Source: Planctomycetota bacterium
GTDB taxonomy: Bacteria > Planctomycetota > UBA1135
Direction: 5' to 3'
Length of the DNA stretch: 64,000 bases
NCBI GenBank assembly: GCA_008501825.1
Contig: QQUA01000017.1
Span: forward strand, 62,001 to 126,000
The notes under the pieces were generated by a model. It was not told the origin of the DNA and ran no database searches. It saw only the letters and a list, made by a program, of their open reading frames with translations. Below are positions 1-9,119 of the stretch, one piece after another (the stretch's first letter is position 1; each line of letters starts with the position of its first letter). The position numbers were made by a program, and so were the translations under genes.

Positions 1-565
1 GGTCCGCCCGCCCCCGGCTCACCGCCATCACGTCTTCGATGATGGCCTTCACCGGCTCAGTGACCTTGCGGGCAATGACGGCGCCCACGATGACCACCAC
101 CAAGACCAGGCCCCCGGTGGCCAAGGCGACCAGGAAAAACAGTTGCTGGCCGACCCGGGGATCCTCTTCGGCGGAGGCGAAAAAGTCCTCGATCTTGCCT
201 TCACCAGACGGCTTAAGCACCCGATAGATCCGCGCCTTGCGAGGTCCATCCAAAGTATCGACCTCGGCCACCCCGGACTGGACGTCCAAACCCGAGGCGG
301 GGCCCCAATCGAGACGACGGCGCTCCAGGGGCGTTCCCGGCTTGACCTCGGCCTCGGCTTGGTGGAGCACGGCGCTGGCTCCGGCCAACTCCCGTCGACC
401 TCTTTCCACCGCCACCTCGGTGACCTTGTCCGCCCCCTGCAACAAGGCAAAGCCGGCTACCACGGCAAAGACCAGGGACGTCAGTCCAAGCCCCAGAGTA
501 ATCCTGGCGGCCAAGCCCATTCCGGCTTGCTGGCGAAGCTCTTCAGTCGTGTCTCGACGGCTCAC
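1..565 (-). CDS. HAMP-domain membrane sensor protein, partial
   Basis: The reading frame starts at a GTG sharing GTGA with the pgpA stop and runs off the left edge after 188 codons. The visible part has a short cytoplasmic head, a membrane segment near residues 19-42, about 100 extracytoplasmic residues, a second membrane segment near 143-166 and then a HAMP-like start (ARKVTEPVKAIIEDVM). This layout is typical of sensor histidine kinases, chemoreceptor-like proteins or adenylate/diguanylate cyclases; the output domain lies outside the window, so the class is unknown. It is the last visible gene of the helicase-pgpA operon. The start was chosen for the overlap and because the frame is closed just upstream. 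Confidence 0.7.
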   Translation of the reverse strand, partial: MSRRDTTEELRQQAGMGLAARITLGLGLTSLVFAVVAGFALLQGADKVTEVAVERGRRELAGASAVLHQAEAEVKPGTPLERRRLDWGPASGLDVQSGVAEVDTLDGPRKARIYRVLKPSGEGKIEDFFASAEEDPRVGQQLFFLVALATGGLVLVVVIVGAVIARKVTEPVKAIIEDVMAVSRGRAD

Positions 566-1059
566 GGTGCAAAAACCTCCGGCATGAATTGGCGGACCAC
601 GGCTAAGACTAACCAAGCCCAGAGTCCGGCGACCAGGTCATCCAAAAGAATCCCCCAGCCTCCGGGCACCTTCTCCAGACGCCGGGCCGGCCAAGGCTTG
701 GTGATGTCGGTCACCCGAAACAGAAGAAAAGCGGCTCCGAGATGGGTCCATCCGCCGAAGGTAGGCCAAGCCACGGCAACCAGATAACCAACGACTTCAT
801 CCAGGACGTACTCTCCCGGATCTTTGCGACCGTAGCGGCGTTCCGCCCAATCCCCTTGGGGTGCACCCAGGAGGCAAAGGACGACGACCAGCACCAGACA
901 AGCCAGCAAGAAGTAACGCGGCCAGGTGAATCCGATCCATGCGGCCAGGGCGACTCCACCTAGGGTTCCGAAAGTGCCCGAGGCGATCGGTGCGTAACCG
1001 AGGCCAAAGGAAGTCACCAACAACACCCTTAGACCGTCCAAGCTTTTCCACCAGGCCAT
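562..1059 (-). CDS. pgpA: Phosphatidylglycerophosphatase A
   Basis: A 165-residue membrane protein of the PgpA family, which removes phosphate from phosphatidylglycerophosphate in the last step of phosphatidylglycerol synthesis. Family signs are the N-terminal APIASGTFGTLGG segment, the acidic DEVVGYL motif after the second hydrophobic stretch and four hydrophobic segments; the length matches E. coli PgpA. The start ATG overlaps the helicase stop by one base (TAATG) and its stop overlaps the next gene's GTG, so the three are probably translationally coupled. Activity is inferred from family motifs. Confidence 0.85.
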   Translation of the reverse strand: MAWWKSLDGLRVLLVTSFGLGYAPIASGTFGTLGGVALAAWIGFTWPRYFLLACLVLVVVLCLLGAPQGDWAERRYGRKDPGEYVLDEVVGYLVAVAWPTFGGWTHLGAAFLLFRVTDITKPWPARRLEKVPGGWGILLDDLVAGLWAWLVLAVVRQFMPEVFAP

Positions 1060-3197
1060 TAAGCTTCCTCCCTTTCCTCTTCCCGTTCCAAGGGAGCGTA
1101 AGCCAACAACAGGTGACGCTCACTTTGATCGGCAAAGCGCACCACGACTCGCTGATTGACCCCGCTTCCCAACACCTGGCAAACTCGCCCGCGACCGAAA
1201 ACTTTGTGCCGTACGACATCGCCTTCGGAGAAAGGAGAGGAAGCCGCCTCGCCGAATAAGTCGGCCGGATCTTGATCGAAATCGGTATCGGCTAAAACCT
1301 CTTCCGGAAGTTCGTCCAAGAAGCGGGAACCGGTTTGCGGTCCAGGATTGCCGCCTCGAAAACGCAATCGAGCGTGACTGAGCCAAACTTCCTTTCGGGC
1401 TCGGGTCAAGGCCACGTAAAACAGGCGGCGCTCTTCTTCCAAACCATCCGGGTCTTCCAGAGCTCGGGCGTGGGGAAACAAACCCTCCTCCAGTCCGATC
1501 ACGCACACCCGGTCAAATTCCAAACCCTTGGCGGTGTGTACCGTCATCAGGGACACTCGCTGCGCGGCTGCATCCCACCGATCCTGGTCGGTAAGCAAAG
1601 TGACTTCTTCCAGAAAACCACGTAGGCCGCCACCAACTCGCTCGTCGTATTCGGAGGCGAAGGCTAAAAGCTCGTCGATGTTTTCGCTGCGATCGACGTC
1701 TTCAGTATCTCCGAGAGCTTCGGCGTATCGGCGATATCCTGTGCGATCGATCACCACTCGCAAGGATTGTTCTGCGCTGTCGACGTGATCGGCCATTCGC
1801 TTAACCAGAACCAGGAAACCCTGCAATGCCTTTCTGGCCCGACTGCCAAGCGCTTCTTGCACCTGCTCGTTTCGAATCGTATCCAGCAAAGTGGAATCAA
1901 ACTCGCCGGCGTAGGCGCGCAAGCGATTTAGGGTGGTATTGCCGATCCCTCGAGGAGGCGTATTCAATATTCTTTCCACCGCCACGTCGTCGCGAGGATT
2001 TACCAGCATGCGCCCGTACGCCAGCAAATCCTTGATTTCTCGGCGCTCGAAAAACGAAAGGCCGCCGACCACTTGATAGGGAATTTGCAGCCGGGTGAAA
2101 GCTGCTTCCAAAGCTCGGCTGCAAGCATTCGTGCGATAGAAGACGGCGATTTCCTTGGCCGGCGTTTTGGCCCCGACCCAGTTGCGGACTTGTCGCGCCA
2201 CTTCCAGGGCTTCCGTTTCCTCGTCCCCACACTCCATCAACTGCAGGGGAGCTCCGTTCTCTTGGTCCGAATAAAGATCTTTTTCTTTCCGGGAACGGTT
2301 AAAACGAATCACATGTTGAGCGGCTTTCAAAATATTGGCCACCGACCGATAGTTTTTTTCCAAGCGCACGACTTCCGCCCCAGGAAAGTCCTCGTCGAAT
2401 TGCAGGATGTTGCGGATGTCCGCCCCCCGCCATCGATAAATGCTCTGATCCGGGTCGCCGCAAACCGCCAAATTGCCATGACTCTCACTCAAGGCACGGA
2501 CCAGCATGTATTGAATCTCGTTGGTGTCCTGATACTCGTCCACCAAGATGTGCTGGAAACGGTCGACCCAGCGTCGCCGGCCTTCGGCATCTCGCCGAAT
2601 CAGCTCGTATCCCTTCAGCAACAGGTCGTCGAAATCCAAGGAATTCTGTTGCAGTAGAGCCTTTTCATAGTCGGCGTAGAGGCGTGCGGCTCGCTCTTCC
2701 AACAAACCGTACAAAGAGGCCTCCTCGGCGGCGTGGCCAGGTCCCATGCGGCGGCGCTTCCATCCGGACAGGGCTTGGGCCACCCGTTGCGGCTTGAAGC
2801 TGGTCGGATCCCATCCTGCTTCTTTGATCAGCCGCTTGAGCAGGCGGCGGCGATCGTCCTCATCCAAGATGGTGAAGTCACGGGTTCGCCCGACCGGCTC
2901 CGGATCCACTCGCAGCATCCGAGCGCAAGTGGCATGGAAGGTGCCGATCCACATTCCGGAATCGGGGACCCATTCCAAAATCCGATGGCGCATTTCTCGA
3001 GCCGCCTTGTTGGTGAAAGTAATCGCCAGGATCCCCCCGGGAGAAACGTCCCGAACCCGCACCAGGTGTGCCACCCGCCGGGTGATGGTCCGAGTTTTCC
3101 CGGTTCCGGCGCCGGCCAGAATCAATAACGGCCCTCCGGGCTGTTCTACCGCCCGGACTTGCTCCGGGTTGAGTCCTTCCAGGATCGAAACGCTCAT
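1059..3197 (-). CDS. pcrA: ATP-dependent DNA helicase, UvrD/PcrA type
   Basis: An SF1A 3'-5' helicase of about 712 residues acting in repair and replication-fork maintenance. Visible motifs in order are the Q-motif region (LNPEQ), Walker A AGAGTGKT, VDEYQDTN (Walker B), GDPDQSIYRWRGA (motif III), LEKNYRS (IV), MTVHTAKGLEF (V) and YVALTRAR (VI). A C-terminal Tudor-like segment (GDVVRHKVFGRGRV) is typical of PcrA. The ATG at 3197 was chosen because the protein then begins a few residues before the Q-motif, as in the family; in-frame upstream starts at 3209 and 3236 would add 4 or 13 residues and crowd the divergent acpS start. UvrD and PcrA cannot be told apart here. Confidence 0.93.
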   Translation of the reverse strand: MSVSILEGLNPEQVRAVEQPGGPLLILAGAGTGKTRTITRRVAHLVRVRDVSPGGILAITFTNKAAREMRHRILEWVPDSGMWIGTFHATCARMLRVDPEPVGRTRDFTILDEDDRRRLLKRLIKEAGWDPTSFKPQRVAQALSGWKRRRMGPGHAAEEASLYGLLEERAARLYADYEKALLQQNSLDFDDLLLKGYELIRRDAEGRRRWVDRFQHILVDEYQDTNEIQYMLVRALSESHGNLAVCGDPDQSIYRWRGADIRNILQFDEDFPGAEVVRLEKNYRSVANILKAAQHVIRFNRSRKEKDLYSDQENGAPLQLMECGDEETEALEVARQVRNWVGAKTPAKEIAVFYRTNACSRALEAAFTRLQIPYQVVGGLSFFERREIKDLLAYGRMLVNPRDDVAVERILNTPPRGIGNTTLNRLRAYAGEFDSTLLDTIRNEQVQEALGSRARKALQGFLVLVKRMADHVDSAEQSLRVVIDRTGYRRYAEALGDTEDVDRSENIDELLAFASEYDERVGGGLRGFLEEVTLLTDQDRWDAAAQRVSLMTVHTAKGLEFDRVCVIGLEEGLFPHARALEDPDGLEEERRLFYVALTRARKEVWLSHARLRFRGGNPGPQTGSRFLDELPEEVLADTDFDQDPADLFGEAASSPFSEGDVVRHKVFGRGRVCQVLGSGVNQRVVVRFADQSERHLLLAYAPLEREEEREEA

Positions 3198-3256
3198 GGA
3201 TCCCGCCATTATTCCGGCATCCGGCCCAAGGGGCACGCCCTATCCTGACAAAGGTC

Positions 3257-3673
3257 ATGGCTCTGCCCACTTCCTTGCACGAGGTGCCCGGCATCGGCAT
3301 CGATTTAGTCGAAATTAGTCGTTTCGGAGAAGTTCTGGACCGACAGGGAGAGGCTTTGCTTCGCAAGGTATTTACCGCCGCAGAACGGCGAGAATGCGAA
3401 GGCCGGGCCCAACCCAAGCAGCACTTCGCCGCCCGCTTCGCCGCCAAGGAAGCGGCCATGAAGGCGCTCGGCACCGGATGGGCGGACGGTATTTCATTTC
3501 ACGATTTCGAGGTTCATTCCGACGGCAAAGGACCGCCCCGCCTCCAATTGGCCGGCAAAGCCCTGGAGTTGGTGGAAAAGCTCGGTCTTGGAGAAGCCAA
3601 ACTCAGCTTGACCCACACCGGTGAATCGGCGGCGGCGGTGGTCATGATCCGCGTCCCCGATGCCGCTCCCTAG
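3257..3673 (+). CDS. acpS: Holo-[acyl-carrier-protein] synthase
   Basis: AcpS transfers the 4'-phosphopantetheine arm of CoA to apo acyl carrier protein. The 138-residue product has the family signatures GIGIDLVEISR near the N-terminus (Mg-binding Asp) and FAAKEAAMKALG in the middle (Glu and Lys of the active site), and ends with a conserved beta strand after SLTHTGESA. It is slightly longer than E. coli AcpS because of about 10 extra N-terminal residues; a later start is possible but no closer methionine exists. It is divergent from the helicase operon and convergent with the TPR gene. Confidence 0.92.
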   Translation: MALPTSLHEVPGIGIDLVEISRFGEVLDRQGEALLRKVFTAAERRECEGRAQPKQHFAARFAAKEAAMKALGTGWADGISFHDFEVHSDGKGPPRLQLAGKALELVEKLGLGEAKLSLTHTGESAAAVVMIRVPDAAP

Positions 3674-3710
3674 GAGAGGGCACCGGAAACGCGTGACCAA
3701 CGGCCCTCTC
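3674..3710. terminator. Hairpin between convergent acpS and TPR gene
   Basis: A perfect 8-bp inverted repeat, GAGAGGGC at 3674-3681 with GCCCTCTC at 3703-3710 and a 21-base loop, lies between two convergent genes. No T-tract follows on either strand, so it is a candidate bidirectional transcript end only. Confidence 0.4.
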
Positions 3711-3716
3711 AACCTC

Positions 3717-4535
3717 TTAACCGGCGGTCCCGCCGGCTTTGGCCCGAGCCTCGGCTTCTTGCTTCCGCTTAGCCGCCAGAATCGCGGCGGGAGCCTTCAT
3801 CCGTTCCAAGGCTTTGGCTAAAGCGGCAGCTTCTTTGGTCGGCTCTTCCGCCAAACCCTCCAAATCCTGCCGGACTTGCTGCACCCTCAGATTGGCTTGT
3901 TCCAAATCTCCGGCACCAACCCAGGCCAGCGCCTCCAAGTCCACGGCGCGAACGATTCCAATCGGGGATTCGGCGTTGGTCGCCCATTCCCGGAAACTGG
4001 TCGCCGCCGGCTGCCACTGCTCCAACTCCAAGTAGACCTTCCCCAACCATTCACGGCTGTCATTCAAGTACCGCAATGGAACGGCTTTGATTTCTTGAAT
4101 CCGCCGATAGTGCAAGATGGATTGATCAAATTCGGCAGCCCGCCGGTGCAAATGGCCAATTTCCAGCAGAGACCGGGGCACGAAAACGGTATCGGTCCCC
4201 TGATCGATAGCTTCTTGAAAAGCACCTCGTGCCAAACCGGGACGGCCTAAAGTTCTTTGAATTTCGCCGCGGCGAAACGCCGCTTCCGCAGCGATCACGC
4301 CGCTTTTCGGCCAGTACTGGCGTACGGATTGGTATGCATGCAAAGCCTTCTCCAAAGCCTGCACGCGAGCGGCTCCTTTGGTTCCCCGACTTTCCGCCTT
4401 TACCTTTTTGGCATGAGCCAATTGAGCGGCGGGAGTGGGCAATTTCGGAACGGTTTGGGCTTTTTCCTCTTGAACCCCCTGCCAGGGCAATGAAGCCAAA
4501 ACCAGAACACTACTGCAAAAAAGATGACTGAACAC
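3717..4535 (-). CDS. Exported TPR-like protein next to an ECF sigma factor
   Basis: A 272-residue protein with a hydrophobic N-terminus (LFCSSVLVLASLPWQ) resembling a signal peptide, then helical repeats of tetratricopeptide type (ARGAFQEAIDQG, SILHYRRIQEIKAV, GAGDLEQANLRVQQV) and an Ala/Lys/Glu-rich tail. The GTG at 4535 is preferred over longer frames because a strong AAGGAGG lies six bases upstream and the signal peptide then sits at the N-terminus. It follows the sigma factor by 10 bases, so the two are co-transcribed. The function is unknown; TPR proteins usually scaffold protein contacts. Confidence 0.75.
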   Translation of the reverse strand: MFSHLFCSSVLVLASLPWQGVQEEKAQTVPKLPTPAAQLAHAKKVKAESRGTKGAARVQALEKALHAYQSVRQYWPKSGVIAAEAAFRRGEIQRTLGRPGLARGAFQEAIDQGTDTVFVPRSLLEIGHLHRRAAEFDQSILHYRRIQEIKAVPLRYLNDSREWLGKVYLELEQWQPAATSFREWATNAESPIGIVRAVDLEALAWVGAGDLEQANLRVQQVRQDLEGLAEEPTKEAAALAKALERMKAPAAILAAKRKQEAEARAKAGGTAG

Positions 4536-4545
4536 TTGGACCTCC

Positions 4546-5094
4546 TTAGGTCTTTGGTTGTTGTCCGCTGAACCGCCGGCCAACCGCTTCGTCTTCCAAA
4601 ATCTTCCTCAAACGGCGGCGTGCCCGAAACAAACGGACCTTGGCATTTGCCAGACTGATGCGCTCACGTTCGGCTACGACTTCGCAAGCCAAACCCTCCT
4701 GGTAATGGGCATCAATCAAGCGCTGGTAATGCTCGGGCAACCGGGCCAGGGCTTGGGGCAACAATTGCAAGAGATCTCCTTTGGAAACTTGGACCTTACC
4801 CAAATCCCAAGGGCTCTCTTGCCCTTCGTTGGGCAGGGGCGCCAAAACCTGAACTTCGAGGCCGAGCGGTGAAGGGAATCGTTTGCGGACCTCGTCCACG
4901 GCCAAATTTCGAGCCGTTCGAAACAGCCACGCGCGGGGATCAATCGGCAGCTTTCCCTCCTCCACGGTGCTGAGCAAGCGAACGATGGCTTCGTGAGCCA
5001 CATCCGTGGCCATCGCCTTACAACCCAGACGCTTGGAAAGGAAGCTATGAAGCTGCCGACTCCACCGACTTAACTGTTTCTCGGAAAATTCCAT
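4546..5094 (-). CDS. ECF-type RNA polymerase sigma factor
   Basis: A sigma-70 family protein of the small extracytoplasmic-function kind. Region 2 covers DVAHEAIVRLLS through DPRAWLFRTARNLAVDEVRKR, and region 4 covers ARLPEHYQRLIDAHYQEGLACEVVAE with a recognition helix and an Arg-rich end (KVRLFRARRRLRK). It carries no anti-sigma gene; its partner is the exported TPR protein 10 bases downstream. The start at 5094 puts region 2 near the N-terminus; a start at 5166 would add 24 residues. Target promoters cannot be told from the sequence. Confidence 0.82.
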   Translation of the reverse strand: MEFSEKQLSRWSRQLHSFLSKRLGCKAMATDVAHEAIVRLLSTVEEGKLPIDPRAWLFRTARNLAVDEVRKRFPSPLGLEVQVLAPLPNEGQESPWDLGKVQVSKGDLLQLLPQALARLPEHYQRLIDAHYQEGLACEVVAERERISLANAKVRLFRARRRLRKILEDEAVGRRFSGQQPKT

Positions 5095-5297
5095 GGCATT
5101 GGTCAACCGCAAACGCGGCAGGAGGAAAGACGGGAAATCCCTCGAAAAGTTACACTTCCGCCGCAAAAAGATTTGAAAAAGACGATTTCCCGGCTCGACT
5201 TTAGGCTAGGAAATCGACCTTCCCGCCAGGAAGTTGCAAATGACTTCCCCATGAAATCCAGGATTCCGGCTTTCTAGGTCCGGAAGAACAGCGGCCT

Positions 5298-6326
5298 TTA
5301 AGGAAACAGGTAGGCCACTCGATTGCTCAATTGGCAAGCGGTCAAATCCAAAGCCTGCAAATAAAGCACTCGACCACTGAGACTGGAGGGAACCATGCCG
5401 CTGAAGAATCCCCCCCCCAAAGCATCGGCGGTCACAGATCCGAGATCCTTGGCCGCGGCCAATTCCAGTTGTAAACCGGGGCAGGCGCCTCCGACGTCGG
5501 TCAAGCCGGTTGCGGTGCTGACGAATAAGTGAACCTCGGCGGAAGGAGTCGAACACTGAAAGAAGACCGAATTGGGCAACCCGGCCAAACCGGGAATGGG
5601 AGTCGTCAATTCAAACAGGCATACCTTGGGACCGGTAAATTCCAAGCCTCGGAAATCGTCGAAACCGAGACCGGAAGCCAAGGTCAACTGCCCAGAACTG
5701 ACGTCTACGTGAAACAATTGGTATCGCCCGCCCCAAAGCTGGCCGTTTTCATCTTCAAATAGAGTTTGGACATCCCAAGCGGTTCCATCTACGTTCGGAT
5801 CAACATCGGAAGCCAATCCGGTCAAAGGATCCAAGGTCACCAAACCGGCGCCGATGCCACTTCCGAAACCAATGTCCCATGAATAAAACACGCCTTCGGT
5901 AAAAGCCAAGGCTTGCAATCCGACAAAACCGGTGTCTCCAATGAAAGTAGTCGTTCCGGTCGAGGGATCAATTTGAAATAACAAATCCGGTTGCAACGGA
6001 CCACCATCTTGAATGGCCCACAATTGATCCTGGTCGTCGAAACAAAGGCCGCGGACGTCGTTCAAACTCAAAGCGGCGGCGAAAGCCCCGACACCGGTAT
6101 CTTCATCAATCGTAATGAGAGAGGAATAGGAAACCGAATAAAGCTCGCCTTGGTTGTTGCGAGCCATACCGTTTAAGTTGCTGAATCCGGTCGGAGCCAA
6201 AAAAATGGATATGCCGGAAACCGAATCGACCGACCAGGCGTCACCGCTGGCGCTGACCGCCAGCACGTCCTGCCCGGCTCCCGCAGGGGCCAGCAGCAAA
6301 AGGAGGAAAGGGGAAAGGAATCGCAT
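5298..6326 (-). CDS. Secreted beta-propeller-like protein
   Basis: A 342-residue protein with a clear signal peptide (RFLSPFLLLLLAPAGAG). The body is a series of short repeats with Asp/Gly/Trp turns such as NGMARNNQGELYSV, LCFDDQDQLWAI and LFEDENGQLWGG, the pattern of NHL or similar beta-propellers that read out values in turn. The last 85 residues (from about CSTPSAEVHLFV to RVLYLQALDLTACQLSN) look like the beta-rich C-terminal module also seen in the secreted proteins at 39.9 and 43.2 kb. The second of two adjacent Met codons was taken as start. No enzymatic motif was recognised. Confidence 0.72.
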   Translation of the reverse strand: MRFLSPFLLLLLAPAGAGQDVLAVSASGDAWSVDSVSGISIFLAPTGFSNLNGMARNNQGELYSVSYSSLITIDEDTGVGAFAAALSLNDVRGLCFDDQDQLWAIQDGGPLQPDLLFQIDPSTGTTTFIGDTGFVGLQALAFTEGVFYSWDIGFGSGIGAGLVTLDPLTGLASDVDPNVDGTAWDVQTLFEDENGQLWGGRYQLFHVDVSSGQLTLASGLGFDDFRGLEFTGPKVCLFELTTPIPGLAGLPNSVFFQCSTPSAEVHLFVSTATGLTDVGGACPGLQLELAAAKDLGSVTADALGGGFFSGMVPSSLSGRVLYLQALDLTACQLSNRVAYLFP

Positions 6327-6454
6327 CATGGGGGCATAACCAGTCTACCGGCCAAAGCTTCCGGAGCCAAAAAGCGAACCCGCCGCCGAATCCGGCGACG
6401 GGTGGAAAGGTTTGAAAGGCCTTGGCCGCTACAAGCTCGAACTTCTGCGGCGCT

Positions 6455-7549
6455 TTAACCGCCACGCAGGTTCAAGGCTTCCATCACCCGCGGAGCCCAA
6501 GGGGAGCGCGGATAAGCGTTTACCAACCGGCCGGCGATGCGGCGGCTGTGGAATTTGCCTTCTTCCCCACCCACGCGGTGGTACGACTCGGCAGCGTAAA
6601 ACAAGCTTCTCGGGACCAAACGAATTTGATCTTTATAGGTCAAGGCCACCCGCAGATGGTTCAAGGCCGCAGTCTTGAAGTGAACCTTGGCTTCATTCAA
6701 ATCTTCGGTGTTCAATCCTCGTTGGTAATAAACGTCGCCGAGCCCGGAGTAGGCCGCCGCCTCGACCATGTCATCCGCCTGCCCGCCTTTCACGATGTCT
6801 TCAAAAAAGTTCTGCGCCCGATCATAGTCCTTGTTCTGAACCATGATGTTGCCGATTTCCACGTTCGCCCGGCTGGCCACGGTGGGGAACTCATTGCGGT
6901 TCTTCTCCACCAGTTGTTGCAACTTACTCATTTTGGCGCTGCCTTTTACCGAATCGTCCAACAGCAGCGAACCCAATTCGGCTTCCCGCGCCCAACGTTC
7001 CGGCAGTTCTTTCGCGGAGATTTCCGAACTTAATTGTCCATAGACCGAACGGGCGCCAACCCGGTCACCGGCCAGAGCTTTCGCTTCCGCCTTCGCCATC
7101 AGAGCGGGAGCATAGAAAAAAGTGTTCGGCTCCTTTTGCAGCAGTTTGTCCACCGTGACCGCAACGCCTTCGAAATCGGCCAAGGAGAACATGCAACGGA
7201 TTTGCAAGTTCAGGCTGTGTTGCACCACCCAAGGCTTGGAGCGAATCACGCGGCTGTCGTCCAACACCTCGTTCAGCAACTGAATGGCGTCTACGTACTT
7301 GCCGCCGTCCATCGCCTCCAAGGCCAGGACGTAATCGTCCAAGCTCGGCGAACTCAAATCGTGGTTGACCGCCCGCACCTTGTCGGCGTCACGACGTCCC
7401 GAAGAACCCCCCTTCACCTTGAACGTGACTTCCTTATAGGTTTCCCCGGTGACTTTCTCGACGGACAGCACCTTGCCGTTCACCAGGACGATTTCTTCCT
7501 GGGGCAAGGGCACAAGGGAAAGAAGGGCGAGACTAAGGGCGCAGAGCAT
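6455..7549 (-). CDS. Exported TPR protein
   Basis: A 364-residue protein beginning with a signal peptide (LCALSLALLSLVPLP). A short beta-rich segment (VLVNGKVLSVEKVTG ... VKGGSSGRRDADKVRAV) resembles the small domain that precedes TPRs in many planctomycete exported proteins. Helical repeats follow (YVDAIQLLNEVL, ALAGDRVGARSVYGQL, NKDYDRAQNFFEDIV, AAYSGLGDVYYQRG). It lies alone on the minus strand with gaps on both sides. No catalytic motif is visible; a scaffold role is the usual reading. Confidence 0.74.
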   Translation of the reverse strand: MLCALSLALLSLVPLPQEEIVLVNGKVLSVEKVTGETYKEVTFKVKGGSSGRRDADKVRAVNHDLSSPSLDDYVLALEAMDGGKYVDAIQLLNEVLDDSRVIRSKPWVVQHSLNLQIRCMFSLADFEGVAVTVDKLLQKEPNTFFYAPALMAKAEAKALAGDRVGARSVYGQLSSEISAKELPERWAREAELGSLLLDDSVKGSAKMSKLQQLVEKNRNEFPTVASRANVEIGNIMVQNKDYDRAQNFFEDIVKGGQADDMVEAAAYSGLGDVYYQRGLNTEDLNEAKVHFKTAALNHLRVALTYKDQIRLVPRSLFYAAESYHRVGGEEGKFHSRRIAGRLVNAYPRSPWAPRVMEALNLRGG

Positions 7550-7703
7550 GCTTGAAGCAGAGACTTTTTAAGGGCCCATCCCGGGCCGCAAGGGTCGAGC
7601 AGTATCCTGAATGCGCCAAATAGCGTCAAATTCTCCGGGAGTGACGCAATTCCCTCCCGACTTTCCAGGGAAGGAGCCTGACTGAAGCGGTCGAGAGCCC
7701 GAG

Positions 7704-8522
7704 TCAGACGGCGGCGACCGGCGACGTCGGTTCCAATTCGCCCAGGCGCCGCAAGCGCACCAGCTCGGCCACCAGGGAAACCCCGATTTCCCCGTGACTG
7801 CTGGCGCCGATGGCCAGTCCGATCGGGGTACGGATCAGGGCCAAGAATTCCTCGCTGACGCCCTCGTCCCGCAGGATTTGGTGCAAGGTCGCCTTTTTCG
7901 CCTTAGAGCCGAGTAAACCCAAGTACTTAGGACGACAACCTGCGTCATGAATCGCCTTCAGCACGCGGGCATCGTCGCCGTGCCCTCGGGTCGCCACGAC
8001 CAGATAGTGGTGTTCGGCCGGGGCGATTTCGGCCACTGCAGCCTCCCACTCCCCGGCGAAACACTGATCCGCCAGGGGATGCAGCTCGGCATTGGCGTAT
8101 TCCGGCCGATCGTCACAAAGCATCACTCGGAAATCGCATTCCTTGGCGATGCGAGCGGCGGCTCCGCCCACGTGGCCGCCACCGAAGAGGACTAGAACAG
8201 GGGGTGTCACGGGCTCTACCAAGACGGTGATTTGACCTCCGCAAATCAAACCTGATTCTGGGAGATCCTTGCGATTGAGGCGAAAACTCTGGGTTGCGGC
8301 GCGGTCGCTGCCCATGACCTCGATAGCCAGCTCGCGGACGTCCTTCTCCACACAGCCGCCGCCCACCGACCCGAGGGTGCTGCCGTCCGCCCGGACCAGC
8401 ATCTTCATGGTCTCCTTCCCGGGGGTGGAACCCCGGGTCAGCAGCACGGTGCAAAGCGCCGCAGGTACGCCTCGGCGGCGCAGCCGGACGATCTCTTCGA
8501 ACAAATCAGGTTGGCGAGTCAT
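7704..8522 (-). CDS. XdhC/CoxF-family protein (molybdenum cofactor handling)
   Basis: The protein has both parts of the XdhC family: an N-terminal XdhC/CoxI domain (ALCTVLLTRGSTPGKETMKM, then LGSVGGGCVE) and a C-terminal Rossmann domain starting VLVLFGGGHVGGAAARIA. XdhC proteins bind and sulfurate the molybdenum cofactor before insertion into xanthine dehydrogenase-type enzymes. No molybdoenzyme gene is in the window, so the client is unknown. Length (272 residues) is normal. A DUF523 gene lies just upstream on the same strand. Confidence 0.88.
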   Translation of the reverse strand: MTRQPDLFEEIVRLRRRGVPAALCTVLLTRGSTPGKETMKMLVRADGSTLGSVGGGCVEKDVRELAIEVMGSDRAATQSFRLNRKDLPESGLICGGQITVLVEPVTPPVLVLFGGGHVGGAAARIAKECDFRVMLCDDRPEYANAELHPLADQCFAGEWEAAVAEIAPAEHHYLVVATRGHGDDARVLKAIHDAGCRPKYLGLLGSKAKKATLHQILRDEGVSEEFLALIRTPIGLAIGASSHGEIGVSLVAELVRLRRLGELEPTSPVAAV

Positions 8523-8563
8523 GGACGAAGCCGGTTTCTGCTTCGCTTCTTAGGATATCCACT

Positions 8564-9049
8564 TCAAACAACCCAGGCATCGGCGGCATGAACCTGCAAG
8601 CCGGCCTCGATCAAAGCCGCCGTGGTCACGCCCGGCCCAGCCACCAGTTGGCCGCCACTATGGGTATGAAACCGGCCGCAGGAAGGGGAGCGCTCCTTCA
8701 GGAAGGCATGGCGGGCGCCATAGGCCTTGGCCAAGGCCAGTGTTTTTTCTGCCCCGGCCAGGAATTGAGATGTAACCATTTCACCCTGAGCCGTCTTCAC
8801 TTGGGAGCGACCTTGCCAAACCTCTTCGCCGGTCCCCCACTCCATTTGGGCCGGGGGCCGGGGGGTAGAAAGGCCACCGAGAACCTCCGGACAAACCGAG
8901 ATGCACTCGATCCCGGCTTCCTGCAAGGCCTGGATCAGGGCCGGCATCGGGTTGCTGTCGCCGTCGTATCGGGTCGCCTCTCCGAGGACGCAGGCGCTCA
9001 CCAGCACTCGATCCCCAGCCTGCAAGTCCGGCGGAAGCTGGTTCGCCAT
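8564..9049 (-). CDS. DUF523 family protein
   Basis: A 161-residue protein with the cysteine-centred motifs of DUF523 (YbbK-like): VLVSACVLGEATRYDG at the N-terminus, SVCPEVLGGLSTPRPPAQ in the middle, and FLKERSPSCGRFHTHSG toward the end. The three conserved Cys suggest metal or Fe-S binding, but the family's function is not established. It precedes the XdhC gene by about 40 bases on the same strand, so co-transcription is likely. Confidence 0.87.
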   Translation of the reverse strand: MANQLPPDLQAGDRVLVSACVLGEATRYDGDSNPMPALIQALQEAGIECISVCPEVLGGLSTPRPPAQMEWGTGEEVWQGRSQVKTAQGEMVTSQFLAGAEKTLALAKAYGARHAFLKERSPSCGRFHTHSGGQLVAGPGVTTAALIEAGLQVHAADAWVV

Positions 9050-9119
9050 TCGCTTATGCTAGAGCCTTCAAGACCAAGTCCTTTCCCTAATCGAAATTCG
9101 AACTTCCTTGTCTACGGTC

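Noticed and set aside
49..450. An Arg/Pro/Ser-rich 133-residue reading frame on the minus strand
   Set aside because: The HAMP protein frame on the same strand has transmembrane helices and a recognisable HAMP start, and overlaps it fully; this frame is a shadow.
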